Shown one piece after another: positions 49,839-61,600 of a DNA stretch of 64,000 bases. The notes under the pieces were generated by a model. The model was not told the DNA's origin. It made no database searches and saw only the letters and a program-made list of their open reading frames with translations. Source of the DNA: Cantharellus purpuraceus (taxonomy: Eukaryota > Basidiomycota > Agaricomycetes > Cantharellales > Hydnaceae); contig JALBUN010000004.1 in NCBI GenBank assembly GCA_025174535.1, forward strand, positions 744,001 to 808,000. The letters are read 5' to 3'. Made by a program: the position numbers and the translations under genes. The first letter of the stretch is position 1; every line of letters begins with the position of its first letter.

Positions 49839-51418
49839 GTTTGGAGACAGCGGTGACTAGGAAGAAAAAGTTTTGGAAGAGATGATACTGAAAGTGAGGC
49901 TCTTACCGAAGGCTGCTAGGAAGTTGTGATGATGATTGATGAAAAAGTATGGCGCTTACGTAAAAGCGCCTTTACAGCAGCTTTCATTAGCATTCGGAAC
50001 TCGGCGCCCAGGTCCGACTTCTTGCCGCCTCCGAATGAGAATATTTGTGCATCATTCACGCTAATCAGCACAGTAGGTCGGCTTCACCGATGTGTTGCTC
50101 GTTACTGCCACTGACTGATGTCGTGCTTCATGTAAAATTTCCTCTTGCACCGGCTAGCTGAGTAGCGAGAAGCGGTGATGCATGACGGTCCAAACGTCAA
50201 CACTCCACGACATTCACCGGCACACTCGGTTCACCAACTGGTTTGCCACCCGGGTCCTTTGTTCTTAGCCACACTGACAGCAACAACACGAGGATGATTT
50301 GCTCTGGCCTGACTTGGCAATACACCCGCTTGGGATTGATGTAAAAATAACTGACATAAACGTACTTGACACGACGACTCTAGTGGATTATTTTAACTTT
50401 TCAGCTGATCCATTATGTTGCGAATTAGATGTAATGTATCACCAGTGTTGGGGTATAATCCAAGCTCCCACACTTGATACAACTAGCCGATACCCCTTGG
50501 GGGCGTCGGTCAGGCAGACACCTGCCTCATTAGGGAATAGGATGATACCCAGACGTCTCCCCAGTTACCAAGCGTAATCGCATGAGCATAGAGGCAATCC
50601 GGAGGATAACTACTACGGGCGCAGTATAATCCCAAGCCTTGCTCTATCTGGTTCAGGGATTTGTAGGTGAAGACGATGAGATGACGAGATGTTTATAAGC
50701 AGCATATAATTTAATGCCAGCAGATAAAGCGAGTGAACTTCGAACTAATAAGAGCGAGGCTTTGCAGGTCAAACGTTATCAGGTCCGTGATAAGGAGATT
50801 AACCTGAGGGGATGCCTGATAGCTAAGAGATTCAAGCGGTATGTAGGCACAACAAGCCGCGCGCCTGGCTTGAAGAGTGATTATCAGCGGCTAGCCAAGC
50901 GAATTAGGTTGCAGGAAGGGGAAAGGAAGGGTTGTTACGTCAACAAGAATTAGTAGTCGAGGGGTTTGGATAGAACGTGGATACAGTGATAGTCGCCCAG
51001 ATAGTGTCAATAGTGGAGGTTGATGTTGGCCAGGTTGTGCGCGTCAAAGTAACTGAAGCTCTCCAGTCAACGCAAGTGGCTGGCCAGGGGCGATATCCGA
51101 CGCTCGAACAACATTATACAGGCTCACCACACGGAGGTAGGGATCTGCGAGTTAATAGGCGGTTGATGATGTACTTACCGGGGAATTTGTGCTGCACCTC
51201 TGCTAAGCGCCATCGAAAGAAAGGGACAGGTCGCCCTGAAGGCGCTGAGAGTTTTAAATGCAGTCTGGACTGGAAATCGTCGTTGAAGTGGAAGAAGACA
51301 AAAGCGGATGAAAATAACTGACCAAAGCAGCCGGTCTGGATTGTGTAGTTACCGAGAAGCGGTGCAAGTGGGACGACTAAATCAAAACTGATGTAATGGT
51401 ACATAGGCGCCCACCGTA
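49839..51418. other. divergent intergenic region between RPS20 and HMG-CoA reductase
   Basis: The first about 250 bp probably hold RPS20 5' UTR exons and promoter. A GGCGCTT..AAGCGCC hairpin lies at 49951-49970. Copy B of the diverged repeat is at 50175-50357. A minus-strand open frame at 51114-51404 ends near a plausible splice donor (at about 51176) but has no recognisable domain. A basic plus-strand frame at 50714-50953 is also unidentified. Confidence 0.4.
50175..50357. repeat. diverged direct repeat, copy B (5' side of RPS20)
   Basis: This is the partner of 49025-49206 in the same orientation, about 1.15 kb apart. It starts at gtgatgcatg and ends at aactgacat. It lies just beyond the presumed RPS20 promoter. 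Confidence 0.6.
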
Positions 51419-51428
51419 GATATAAACT
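51419..51428 (+). promoter_or_regulatory. TATA-like box of HMG-CoA reductase gene
   Basis: The word atataaacta lies about 90 bp upstream of the ATG at 51513. Position and sequence fit a TATA element; no sterol-regulatory element was recognised with confidence. Confidence 0.4.
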
Positions 51429-51512
51429 AAGGGACAGCCGTACAGATTCCTATCCACGCCTAGCTTGCTCCTCGTTTCATCCGAGCTGTGAGGTCTTTTC
51501 CTCCTGCCCATC

Positions 51513-54500
51513 ATGCTCGGTATCGTACGATCTATAATACGGCCTCTTGCCTACAGATCCTCCAAATTCCCCATAGAAACTATTGTCGCCACCTTTGTCT
51601 TCACAACTCTCGCCTACTTTCATATTGTAAACGCTATCAAGCACTCCGCCTTCCTCGCGTCTCCTTCACTTGCACACACCCTACGACCAGCTTACGCTCT
51701 GCGAGCTCCAGGCTCCAATGCTTGGGTCAGCGTGCCCAACAAGGAAGCACCGCTCGCGGAGCTCCTCCAAATCATCTTCAAATCTCCCCAGTCTAATGCT
51801 TCTCACATGTCCTTGAAGGATTCAATTGACAATGTCACGGAGTACCTCATACACGACCTTCGAACACCCGATGGACACACGTTTGCACGGTCGTTGTGCT
51901 ACAAGGTCGGTGGCAAATGCTTCACGTCAGAGCACTCCGACTCCCTCACGCTGGGATTCAAACCTGGTGCTCGTGAGGCGTGGTCATCGGCCCTCAATGA
52001 CGTGGTCTTGCCTGTTGACTCCTCTATGGTTCGTTTCCAAGTCGAGCACACCCAGACGGAGTCAATTGGCGAGATGCGCAGCGGCAAGTGGGTAGCATAT
52101 GCTCTGCGCGCGCTGATCATTCGTTTCTGGGATTTGACCATGGTGCGTGCCAATGATATAGAGCTGCTGGGCGCCACTGCTGACTTGGACTTTAGCAAGC
52201 GGACAGTGCAGACATTCTCGTCGTTCTCCTCGGCTATATCCTCATGCACGGAACCTTCATCAGACTGTTCCTTGCAGGCCGCAAGCTTGGCTCTAACCTT
52301 TGGCTTCCCACTGCCATGCTTTCTTCCTCCATTGCAGCATTTCTCCTTTCACTTCCCGTCGCACTCTATCTGGCAATTCCATTGGATCCCATTTGCCTTT
52401 CGGAAGCACTTCCTTTCTTCGTTATCGCAGTCGGTTTCGACAAGGCACTACAGGTTGCACGTGCTGTCTTTTCTCACCCCCAGTTTTCAGCCCCCAGTCA
52501 ACCCTCCTCCTCGCCCCTCCCCCCCATCAAACCTGCTCGTGACGTTGTCTTGGACGCCATTGAACAGGTCGGCGGATCCATCGTACGCGACTATGCCATC
52601 GAAATCTTTGTTCTCTTGGTGGGAGCGTCGAGCAAAGTCACAGGTCTTAAAGAATTCTGTGCCCTCGCCGCTCTCATTCTAACGCTCGACTGCATCTCAC
52701 TCTTCACGTTTTACGCTGCTATTCTCACCATCCTGGTTGAGGTTCATCGCATAAAAGCTCTCCGAGCCTCCGCTCCCCTCTCTACACAGCCTGCACGACT
52801 TCACCAGCGAATTTCACGTGCCCTGTTTGGCGAAAAAGGATCTTCCAATGCTCCAAGACAAACCCAGAGCAATAATGAATACTTGGACAAGGATCCTGAA
52901 AACCCTGCTGGGCGTCTCAAACTGCTTCTCATCGTCTCGTTCCTCACACTTCACATTCTCAATCTGTGCACGACTCTCACACCTGACACCGCCATTGCGC
53001 GTCACAACACCCATGCGACCCACCGAGCAGCGGATGGCATCGACTCGGGTGCTTTGCGCAAGGTTGATATCACCGCTCCTTCGTGGACGGACGTGTTTAC
53101 CAGTCTCAGCGAGGAGACGGATCTTCATGCTGAGACATCGACGCCACCGATGCTTGTCAAGGTCATGCCACCAATCAACCTGCGCGTGGTTCCTCCCGTT
53201 GCTCGCACGTCCGGGACGTTTGGCGCAGGTCTGGACAACTTTATGAGCAGCTGGACGATCTTTATTGGCGATCCAATCCTGAGTAAATCGATCATGTTTG
53301 CTTTGGCTCTCAGTGTCTTCTTGAATGGATATTTACTCAAGGGCTTGGCAGCCGCCGCCGCGAGGAGCAGCGAGCGTGTGATGGAAAGCAGCGTTAAAGC
53401 TCCAGCAAAGCCAAAGAATGAAGGCTTTATGGAGCAGGCGCCAGTCCAGAAGGACATTCCTGTGGATGAGAAGGTCGTTGCGAAGCAGATTGCCGATGAG
53501 GCTTTGTTATTGGAGAGACCTGTCGCCCGTGTTCGTGCAGCTCCTCCCCGATCAATTGCGCTTCCTACTCCCCAATTCTCGAGGAAATCGTCGGCAGAAA
53601 TGATGACACAGTCTTTGACTCCTGTCACCACGGACAAGGAGAAAACGCTGGTTGAAGTGCACGGTGACGTGCGCCCCTTTGAAGAGTGTCTCGGCATCTT
53701 CGAGAGTGGGCCGGACGGTGTTGATGCGCTGGGTGATGAGGAGGTCATTATGTTGGCACAGAAGGGAAAAATCGCCGCCTATGCCCTCGAGAAAGTTCTT
53801 CGGAACTTTGATAGGGCTGTGAAGGTGCGGAGAGCGTTGATTTGTGAGTTCCTTGCTCCGTGTTCTCAGGGGTGTATTTTGATGTTATATGTGTAGCTCG
53901 TGCTTCAGAAACCAAGACACTGGAAGGTTCCTTGGTCCCAATGGCCGACTATGACTATTCACGTGTACTGGGTGCATGCTGTGAAAACGTTGTTGGCTAC
54001 ATGCCAGTTCCACTTGGGATCGCTGGTCCGCTGCGTATCGATGGCAAATCGTACCCTATTCCCATGGCCACGGCTGAAGGCACCCTCGTAGCGTCAACTT
54101 CGCGAGGATGCAAGGCTCTTAATGCAGGCGGTGGCGTTACGACTGTCATCACCAAGGATGGAATGACCCGCGGTCCTGCCTTGGAGTTTCCCAGCATTAT
54201 TAATGCGGCGCGTGCCAAGGCGTGGATCGATTCGCAGGAGGGAGTGACAGCTATATGCGAAGCGTTTGACTCTACGAGTCGCTTTGCACGGCTACAGAGT
54301 CTGAAGACCGCGTTGGCGGGCCGGACGCTATACGTGCGGTTTGCGACGACGACGGGTGACGCCATGGGAATGAATATGATCAGTAAGGGTGTCGAGCGAG
54401 CCCTCGAAGTTGTACAGACGCGGTTCCCCGAGATGCAGGTTCTTGCACTGTCTGGTAATTATTGCACGGACAAGAAGCCTGCTGCGATCAACTGGATCGA

Positions 54501-55225
54501 AGGACGGGGCAAGAGCGTTGTTGCTGAGGCTGTCGTGCCTGGCAAAGTGGTCAAGAGCGTTCTGAAGACGACGGTGGATGCGCTTTGTCACTTGAACCTG
54601 AAGAAAAACTTGGTGGGAAGTGCCATGGCGGGAAGCATTGGCGGGTTTAATGCACATGCTGCCAATATTCTTACTGCGATATTTTTGGCAACGGGTCAGG
54701 ACCCAGCACAGAACGTGGAGAGTTCAATGTGTATGACCCTGATGGAACCGTGAGTGGTGATCGTTTCTGAGCTTTTTTCACCCCTTTATTGATCCTACGG
54801 TCGTCAGAACCAACAATGGCGAGGACTTGCTGATCACTGTCACCATGCCCTCCATCGAAGTCGGAACCGTGGGTGGCGGGACAGTCCTAGCACCACAGCA
54901 GGCAGTACTCGACATGTTAGGCTTGCGTGGTGCACACCCGACGACTCCCGGAACCAACGCTCGTCGACTCGCGCGCATTATTGCTGCGGCGGTGATGGCC
55001 GGAGAGCTATCTCTCATGAGCGCACTGGCTGCCGGACATCTCATCCGCGCACATCTGCAGCACAATCGCAGCCAGCCTGCTACGCCGGCTATCACGCGGC
55101 CTGCGTCGCCGTCGCCTAGTTCGTCGTCGATGGCGAGTGCGAGCGAGAGGGAGCGGGATCGCGGGCTAGTCGTGGCTCGGGAGGCGATGAAGGAGATTTT
55201 ACGAGTGAGCCCTCTACGGACCTGA
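51513..55225 (+). CDS. HMG1: 3-hydroxy-3-methylglutaryl-CoA reductase (class I, ER membrane)
   Basis: 1182 aa in four exons: 51513-52142, 52196-53843, 53897-54749, 54808-55225; introns are GT-AG and phases agree. It reduces HMG-CoA to mevalonate with two NADPH, the committed step of sterol and isoprenoid synthesis. The N-terminal about 620 residues carry a first membrane helix ([19 protein letters not shown]), a lumenal segment, then a sterol-sensing-domain-like cluster of helices starting [21 protein letters not shown] linker follows, then the catalytic domain: [16 protein letters not shown], Glu820 in TAEGTLVAS, the NADPH/dimer segment [13 protein letters not shown], Asp951-Lys952 in [12 protein letters not shown], Asp1028 in GQDPAQN, and His1126 in RAHLQHNRS. 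Ser1132 matches the AMPK/Snf1-type site next to the catalytic His. The last about 50 residues after [11 protein letters not shown] are low complexity. It is followed in the same direction by ARL2. Confidence 0.96.
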
Positions 55226-55599
55226 TTCGACAAATTCGGCATTGATCTCCTTGAGGGGTTTCATTCCTCTCCTTGACGGAGCTTCGCGCGTTTATATGTT
55301 AAGGATCACCCTGCCAGCAGTAACCGGAAGTTTGTTTCCACAAATGGAATTCACTATTTGTTGTATTTACGTCGCGGCATTATGTTTAGAGCTTAGCGTC
55401 GATACCTATCATTGGCAGAAACTACCTATATACATGGCATAGCTAATAAGTATCTGGCCGGTCTTCGAATCATATGTGTATAGTAGGCATTTACGGCATT
55501 AATGTTGTCTGATTTGTGTCCGGTATTGAATTACCTGCGTCAAGTTCTTGATCTGAGCTTACTGCCCAACTTCACAAGTTAGACACTACTAGTATCGAG
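55226..55599. other. intergenic spacer HMG1-ARL2
   Basis: About 370 bp containing the HMG1 3' flank and the ARL2 promoter. No clear TATA box, repeat or RNA gene was seen. Confidence 0.4.
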
Positions 55600-56501
55600 A
55601 TGGGACTCCTCACTATTATCAGAAAGAATCGTCGAAAGGAGAAAGAAATGCGGATCCTGTTTCTGTGCGTCATCGAAACTTCTCTGGCTCTCCTTCGTCC
55701 ATCGACGGCTCAAGGAACCCAAAGTGGCCTTGACAATGCGGGGAAGACTACAATTGTGAAAAAGATCAATGGCGAAGACGTCCTTTCAGTTAGTCCGACT
55801 CTCGGATTCAATATCAAAACCTTTGTCCACGGAAAGTAAGTTCAGATTGCACTCTCCACACCTTCGCAGAACTTGCTCACCCGGAGCGACCGCCACCACA
55901 TTTGCACAGGTACACACTGAACATTTGTACGCACATCTCATTGGTCCTTCTCGTATAGCAACGTGCACGCTTATTATCATCACAACCAGGGGATGTAGGA
56001 GGTCAACGAACTCTGCGACCCTACTGGAAGAACTACTTTGAGCAAACCGACGCTATCGTCTGGGTCGTCGACTCGGGGGACCGTCTACGAATGCAAGACT
56101 GCAGCGACGAACTGCACAGCCTTCTCCTCGAAGACGTACACTAGCACGCTTTCGTCCTCTCACCACATCGACGAAACTAATTAATCGCGTGTGATTGTTA
56201 ACAGCGGCTGGCTGGGGCATCTCTCCTTGTTTTCGCCAACAAGCAGGATATTCAAGGCTCCATGTCCGATATGGAAATTCGAGATGTACGTGCGATGTCT
56301 GTTTTTTATCACGCTGTATACCTATAGCTCCTGTGCTAGGCACTCGATTTACACTCCATCAAGTCGCATCAATGGAAGATTCTCTCGTGTAGTGCCATTA
56401 TAGGAGACAATCTTGTCCAAGGACTTGACTGGGTTGTCAATGATGTAGCAGGGCGTTTGTATTATAGCACTATGTCAACTAAGCTTGCAGGGGAAGTTTA
56501 A
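55600..56501 (+). CDS. ARL2: ARF-like small GTPase ARL2
   Basis: 193 aa in six exons: 55600-55664, 55725-55835, 55910-55926, 55990-56135, 56205-56285, 56340-56501. Exon 3 is a 17-bp micro-exon, and the frame closes throughout. ARL2 (yeast Cin4) works with tubulin cofactors in alpha/beta-tubulin folding and binds mitochondrial and cilia-type effectors in animals. Seen features: N-terminal [20 protein letters not shown] with Gly2, P-loop GLDNAGKTT, switch [11 protein letters not shown], switch [15 protein letters not shown] with the catalytic Gln, then VDSGDR, the NKQD guanine-specificity motif, and [18 protein letters not shown]. The QRTLRPYW segment and the basic N-terminal helix favour ARL2 over ARF1. 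The C-terminus has about ten residues beyond the usual end ([14 protein letters not shown]). Confidence 0.93.
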
Positions 56502-56837
56502 AGTTATTCCTGGTCTGCGGCAAATTCTCTTTTCGGAAAGGCCCCCCCCTGTATCGTACTTTCAGCTCGAAGCACAGCTTGATTCTGTTTGCGTAGCTGA
56601 TTTTTCGACTAACATCTTAGACTTAGCATAATAAATTCACTGCTGTAAATACAGTGCGGTTAGCGATTGCCATCGAGGAATCGGTTCTTGTGATATACAT
56701 ATATGGGCCGTAATCACGTATTCTACTGAAAATCTTCTTGTGAGGGGCTCTAGTCTGTGTATGAATCTGATGCAAAAGAAAACAATGACAACAACAGAAA
56801 GAAAGCTACTAGTCATCAACAAACACCACCGCAGATG
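56502..56837. other. convergent spacer ARL2 / MAU2
   Basis: 336 bp between converging 3' ends, AT-rich, with an internal ctgtaaatacag palindrome near 56641-56652. No gene was seen. Confidence 0.4.
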
Positions 56838-59781
56838 CTAAGGCGACATTTGCACGTCATCATCCACCTCAGGAGTATGATGCTCAGAGCGTCCCCTTGA
56901 GTCAATCTCCCCTATCGCAGACATCAACTCTGCATTGATATCGCCCTGACGCCTGGCGCGTTTATCCCTTCCTGTTCGACGGTATAATTCTGTGGCCCAA
57001 AAAACATCGCCGCGGTCAGTGGCCACCTTGCACACGATCACCACGACAAACACCCCACCTAAAAAGCGTTGCCCAACCCACAAACCCAACGGCGCGTTCC
57101 CCACCTTCCGTGTCGTCCCTTTGGCGGTACTGCCATTATGATGCAGTTGTGGGTCCTGCGATCTGGACGCAGGCGCACCCAGTCCTGCAGCGAGCTGCCT
57201 CGCAGTGGTGAGCATCACTTCTGCATACTCTGAGGCTGTATGTAAGTAATGTGACGATGCAAGTGCGAGCACTAGAGCACGAAGGTGATTGTCGACGGCT
57301 TGAGTCGTCAAGTTCAATGACGCTTTGAGTTGGTTCCTGCAAAGAATCTAGTAAAAATATGTAGACTTGCATAGCAAAACAAACTCACTTGGCTAGGACA
57401 ATCTCCTCGGCAAGACAACCCTCTATTACACGGCCAACTGCTTCGAGGGTGCCCCCGAGGGCACGACATTCCTTCGCAACATCGCTCCCCCATTTCTTGA
57501 ACTTATCATCGATTACCTCTCTTCCCACATATTCACGGGCTATCCCGATCCGCAATCCCACTTCCCCAGCTTGTGCAGCCACTCTCACGAATCTCGCCAT
57601 AGCAACCCCTGCATGCACCTTGCCATTCTCGCCCCCTGCCATGGCTCGCCCACTGCGCTCTTCCTTGGCGGCTAGATGGGCAGCGACGCGATAGTACTCA
57701 AGGGCACGGTCCGTCTTACGCAATGCATGGGCCAGATGTGCGTAGTACAACGTGACTCGTGCACTATATGCCTCCCAGAGTTGGTGTGTGCGTGCATGTG
57801 CAACTAATCGGGCTAGGTGCTAGAGGTGACTCAAGTGTCAGTTGTGAGTCACTTATAAGAGTAATGAGCTCAATAACGCACTTCTTCCGCATCGTCGAAC
57901 TCACTTCGTTGTATGCATACCTAGAAAAAATATTTTCACAAAGAGATAGTATGAAAAAATATCAACCTACTCCTATGAGCTCGCAAAGTAAATCGGCCTC
58001 AATTTTAGAGAGACGTTCTTCGACATCCTGTCGCATGCGCAGCCCACCCCACCGAAGATCTATCCAAAAAGTAAAGTGTAAGCATTATACCAATTTCGAA
58101 AGAGAGGCATGAAACAAAGGTCACAGTGTTCGAGTAACAAGCATATAACATCACGCACTGACGCAATGCGGGACTCAACTTACATCTTCCAATGGCTTTC
58201 TGGCCTGGCTTCGGCCGTTCCCTCTCACATACTGCAAGCCCCTCTACTGCAAAGACCTTCGGTTTCGGGCGACGGCCCGTTGCATCTCGCATTGCGACTG
58301 CACTGACAAGAAATGCAAGGTGGAAAAAGACACGCGGGTGCGTTGCGTGGATAAACAGCGGTGCATGGCCTGCTCCAGACGTCCCCAAGGGTACCTAATG
58401 TGTGGAGGATGAGCTAGCTGCTCCGCATCTTTGCATCTGCCGTACCTCCACTACACCGTCCCTAATTCCCGCCCTGTCAAGTACGCCGGAATCAAGTACC
58501 ACATGCAGCCTCGCGATGCGCTTGCTGGCCTCGCCGCTCCGGCCAACCTGGACGTGCGCAAGAATGCCAAGAGCAAGAACGTGCAACTCCAGAGTCGCCT
58601 GAAGCTCGGACTTTGCGCGTTGGGAAGGCACAGCAGCTGAGGGCTTCTGATTTGGGACTGGGGTATTTAGAGACTTGGTGTTCAGGGGTGTGGCAGTTGA
58701 CGGCTGTGAACTGAGCTGAACATTAGTTGTAGGTTGTAGCGGTGTCTGAGAAGTCGGCCTGGATGGCTTGGGCGAGTCCGGAAACTGAAGGTCGAGCGCA
58801 GGCTCGAGGGCATCAAGCAATGGAAAGGCCTCGGTCCAGCGCAGCGCTGAGACGAGTGCGCGAAGCTTGATCACCTGGCAGAATTTGGATTCAGCGTAGA
58901 CCAAAATATAAATGATTTGTCCCAGGCACCTGTGAGAGGAGACCGACTTCGGCATGTCCCCAACGATCCGAAAGGGACTGGATGGCGGCGAGCGAGTGCA
59001 ACGCTGATGGTAGGTCAACAGGATTAGCGGATAGGGCTAGCGAAACCAGTGTAAGATGTGTAGAGTAGTGATGAGAGTAGGGGCTCTCCCTAGAAGATCA
59101 TGTGTTTTTGAATCAGCAAAAATAAAACGAAATACGCCAAGGTCCCCGTACGAGGAAAGAGACGCAATGTGTCGTCGAAGGAGGGCACGTGCGAACTTGT
59201 GACTGTGTTGCCAGTGGGCGAGTTGGGCATGTTGCAGAGTCAGATGATGCGTGTACAAGTGCAAAGACGGATGTTTCTTGGCAATAGCAAGCTTTAAAGC
59301 CCCATACACGTGAATCCTTCGCTGCACTCGAGGCTGATGGTGAAACCTACCCCCTTGCCAATTGCCACTCCGATCTGCACACACGCTGTATTGTCAAAGC
59401 GGCCCAGAACAAGGATGGGGTAAAACATACCTCATCCTCCAATCCCCGCGCCCAGTCCTCACCGTCAGCTCCGTCGCCACTCAAACCCGCGCCGACAATC
59501 TTCATCCCTAACTCGACAAATGCTGTCCATGCGCGACACTCGATGTCAGGCGTCATGCCTGCAGCAGCATAGTTCCGGAGCTGCAGACATCGGCGCGCGG
59601 CCAGGAGTGAAAGGCGCAACGACAAAATATGATGCGGATGTGTTGGGGGCAGCGCGAGAAGAGCTGGAAGAGCCAGGAGAAGCTGTGGGGTGCCTGCATG
59701 TACGCGCATTGGTGGTGGGGATAAAGACCGCTTTCGTTTGAGAGAGGAGACACGGTGGGTTTGCGAAGCTGGTGAGTCCAT
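56838..59781 (-). CDS. MAU2: cohesin loading complex subunit MAU2/Scc4 (TPR protein)
   Basis: Multi-exon minus-strand gene (exon 1 is 59781-59431; the last exon ends at 56838). Scc4/MAU2 binds the N-terminus of Scc2/NIPBL and directs cohesin loading. The reading starts MDSPASQTHRVSSLKRKRS. TPR-like helical blocks follow: HHILSLRLSLLAARRCLQL and CRAWTAFVELGMKIVGAG (exon 1), HPSLHLYTHHLTLQHAQLAH and FARALLRRHIASL (about 59290-59140), VSALRWTEAFPLLDALEPAL (about 58860), LELHVLALGILAHVQVGRSG with ARLHVVLDSGVLDRAG (about 58480-58580), HPRVFFHLAFLVSAVAMRD (about 58300), MYYAHLAHALRKTDRALEYY (about 57750), and a C-terminal NLTTQAVDNHLRALVLALAS. A Pro/Ser/Thr-rich insert lies at about 58640-58790. 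Exon edges in 57.75-58.2 kb are uncertain. Identity rests on the order of helical blocks and the conserved YYAHLAHALRKT and RIARLH-type segments. Confidence 0.72.
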
Positions 59782-59894
59782 TGAGGATACGGGTTATGTG
59801 TCGCGATGTCACGCGATGTCACATATAAGTAGACTGATCATGTATTAAAAACTATTATATCCAATGTTTTTGAAAGCATTTCATCCACCGTCTC

Positions 59895-61600
59895 TCAAAT
59901 AAACACCATAGCACCTCCAACAAGTACGGTAGCCACACCGCTCAAGACAGCCACACCTCCTTGAAGCACATCCTTACGTGCACTCGATGCCGAATGACTA
60001 GAAGAAGCAGCCGGAGCAGTGGCACTTGACACGTCAGTGTCAGGCCCACTCGCAGGCACAGTCTCATTTGTTGCGGTAAGGTTGACAGGCAAAGGGACAT
60101 TCGCAGCGGTCAAGTTGGTGTTAAGACCAGGTGCAAGGAAGACAGCGCCGCCGCCAGCACCGACAGCAGTCACGTTCGGCGCCACGAAGGGAATATACAT
60201 GTTTCTGTTGAGCGGACCGGGTGTTTTGCCGCTGGAATTGGTGAGTGGGATCGCAGAGCCACTGAGATTGTTGTTTTGGTAGCCAGTCGTGTTGGCGACG
60301 AGAGAGAAGACATTGGACATAACCCTGGGGCGGTTGCGTTAGCATTTTGAAGGAGATCAACTGGCGGATACTGACTTGTTAGTGTCACCACGTCCAAGAG
60401 ATCCGAGTTTCCAGTTGGCTTGGACGGTGCTCAAAGACGAGTAATGCGTGTAGTAAGTGGAATCAGTTGTCCCACGCTTGCTCTGGGGTATGGCACCACC
60501 AAGCAACAAGCTAAAGACCTCATTGTTGATGCCCGCAGTCTCGTTTTCGTCGCATGTCAAGAGAATAAGCGTCCTGTTGTCGTTGAAGCGAGTATCATTG
60601 AGGAGAGGGACAAGAAAGTATTTCAACCAGTCTCCGCCAAAGGTGATGTCGGTGTCATGCCCATCGTTAACGAGGTTGGGAGTGATCCAAACCCATTGTG
60701 GTATGGCGGATGCGTTGACATCGGCGGCAAAGTCATTGAAGTTGCGGTGGAGTGCTTTGCGTGCGGGTACGTCGGCAACCGAGTCGTGGATGATGAGGGG
60801 GTTGTGTTTGCGGACATAGTATGTGTAATTCGCACCACCGGGCGTCACATAGTCAGTTGAAGTGAAGCTAGAGACGGTCATGTGAATTGATTGGGTCCCA
60901 TAGAACTCCATATACATACTTGAAGCCATCAAAGCCGTCGGTGGGCATTGATTCCTGGTATGAAGCCCAAGAGATGTTCTTGGCTTCCAAAAGGTCAACA
61001 ATAGTCGATATGCTGTAAACAAACTGTCAATACGACTCCCTGGGTCTGAAGGCTACACTATACTTGGAAGGGATATTATACAAGGCATCGTCAGCGAGGC
61101 CCCAGAAATCACCTCCCACAGATGCGATGTAATTTGGTTCCGAAGGATGGGTGACCGCGAAGTAGGAGTCAAATAAAATGCCTTCCTTTGTGAGCGCATG
61201 GAATACGGGCTGGAAAAATCGCCCTTGAGTCCACATAGAATAAGTCTATCAACAAAACTACTTCACATTACTATTTGCCGTCTTGAAGTCAGTGTTTTCC
61301 ATCCAGATCTGTGAAACTGTTAAGAACAGACGGATGTGAAGAGCATGAAAGATTACCTGAATGAAGCGGTCGAATACTAGGCCAGAAACAATGGTCGGCT
61401 TGGGAAGACTGCCGTTGCTTTGGCCTACATAATTTAACGAAGGAACAGTTGGCCCCAGTGAAGGAGGCATGAATGCTGGCACCTGAGAGATGTACAGAGT
61501 TGATATTGATAGCGCCGTGGCATGTTAGGCAGTAAAGTTCACGAACCTGAGTGGCATAGACAACGGGGAGGAGAAAAAGCGCAAAGACTAAAGACCACAT
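59895..61600 (-). CDS. GPI-anchored acid-phosphatase-type phosphoesterase
   Basis: Multi-exon gene of the bacterial/fungal phosphoesterase (phospholipase C / acid phosphatase PhoA) superfamily. Signal peptide MWSLVFALFLLPVVYA, then after an intron QVPAFMPPSLGPTVPSLNYV and GLVFDRFIQ. The metal-site motifs are in order: WMENTDF, THPSEPNYIASVGGD, SIPQWVWITPNLVNDGHDTD (read here as AIPQWVWITPNLVNDGHDTD), LILLTCDENET, and YYTHYSSLSTVQANW. The C-terminal part is Thr/Ser/Ala-rich with many NxT/S sites and ends in a hydrophobic tail (GVAVLSGVATVLVGGAMVFI), indicating a GPI anchor. Extracellular phosphate release from esters at the wall is the likely role. A TATA-like tataaag lies about 50 bp upstream of the ATG. 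The last exon runs 60320-59895 and the main catalytic exon is at 61022-60370. It lies 113 bp upstream of MAU2 in tandem. Confidence 0.85.

Noticed and set aside
51114..51404. Possible minus-strand exon upstream of HMG-CoA reductase
   Set aside because: It ends near a fair splice donor, but no second exon or recognisable motif was found; kept only as a note in the intergenic entry.
8392..55225. Idea that the PKS, DHODH and HMG-CoA reductase form one biosynthetic cluster
   Set aside because: They are separated by 15-43 kb with unrelated housekeeping genes between, and HMG-CoA reductase sits among core genes.
58402..58640. Plus-strand frames at 58.4-58.6 kb
   Set aside because: Antisense to a MAU2 exon with conserved helical sequence.
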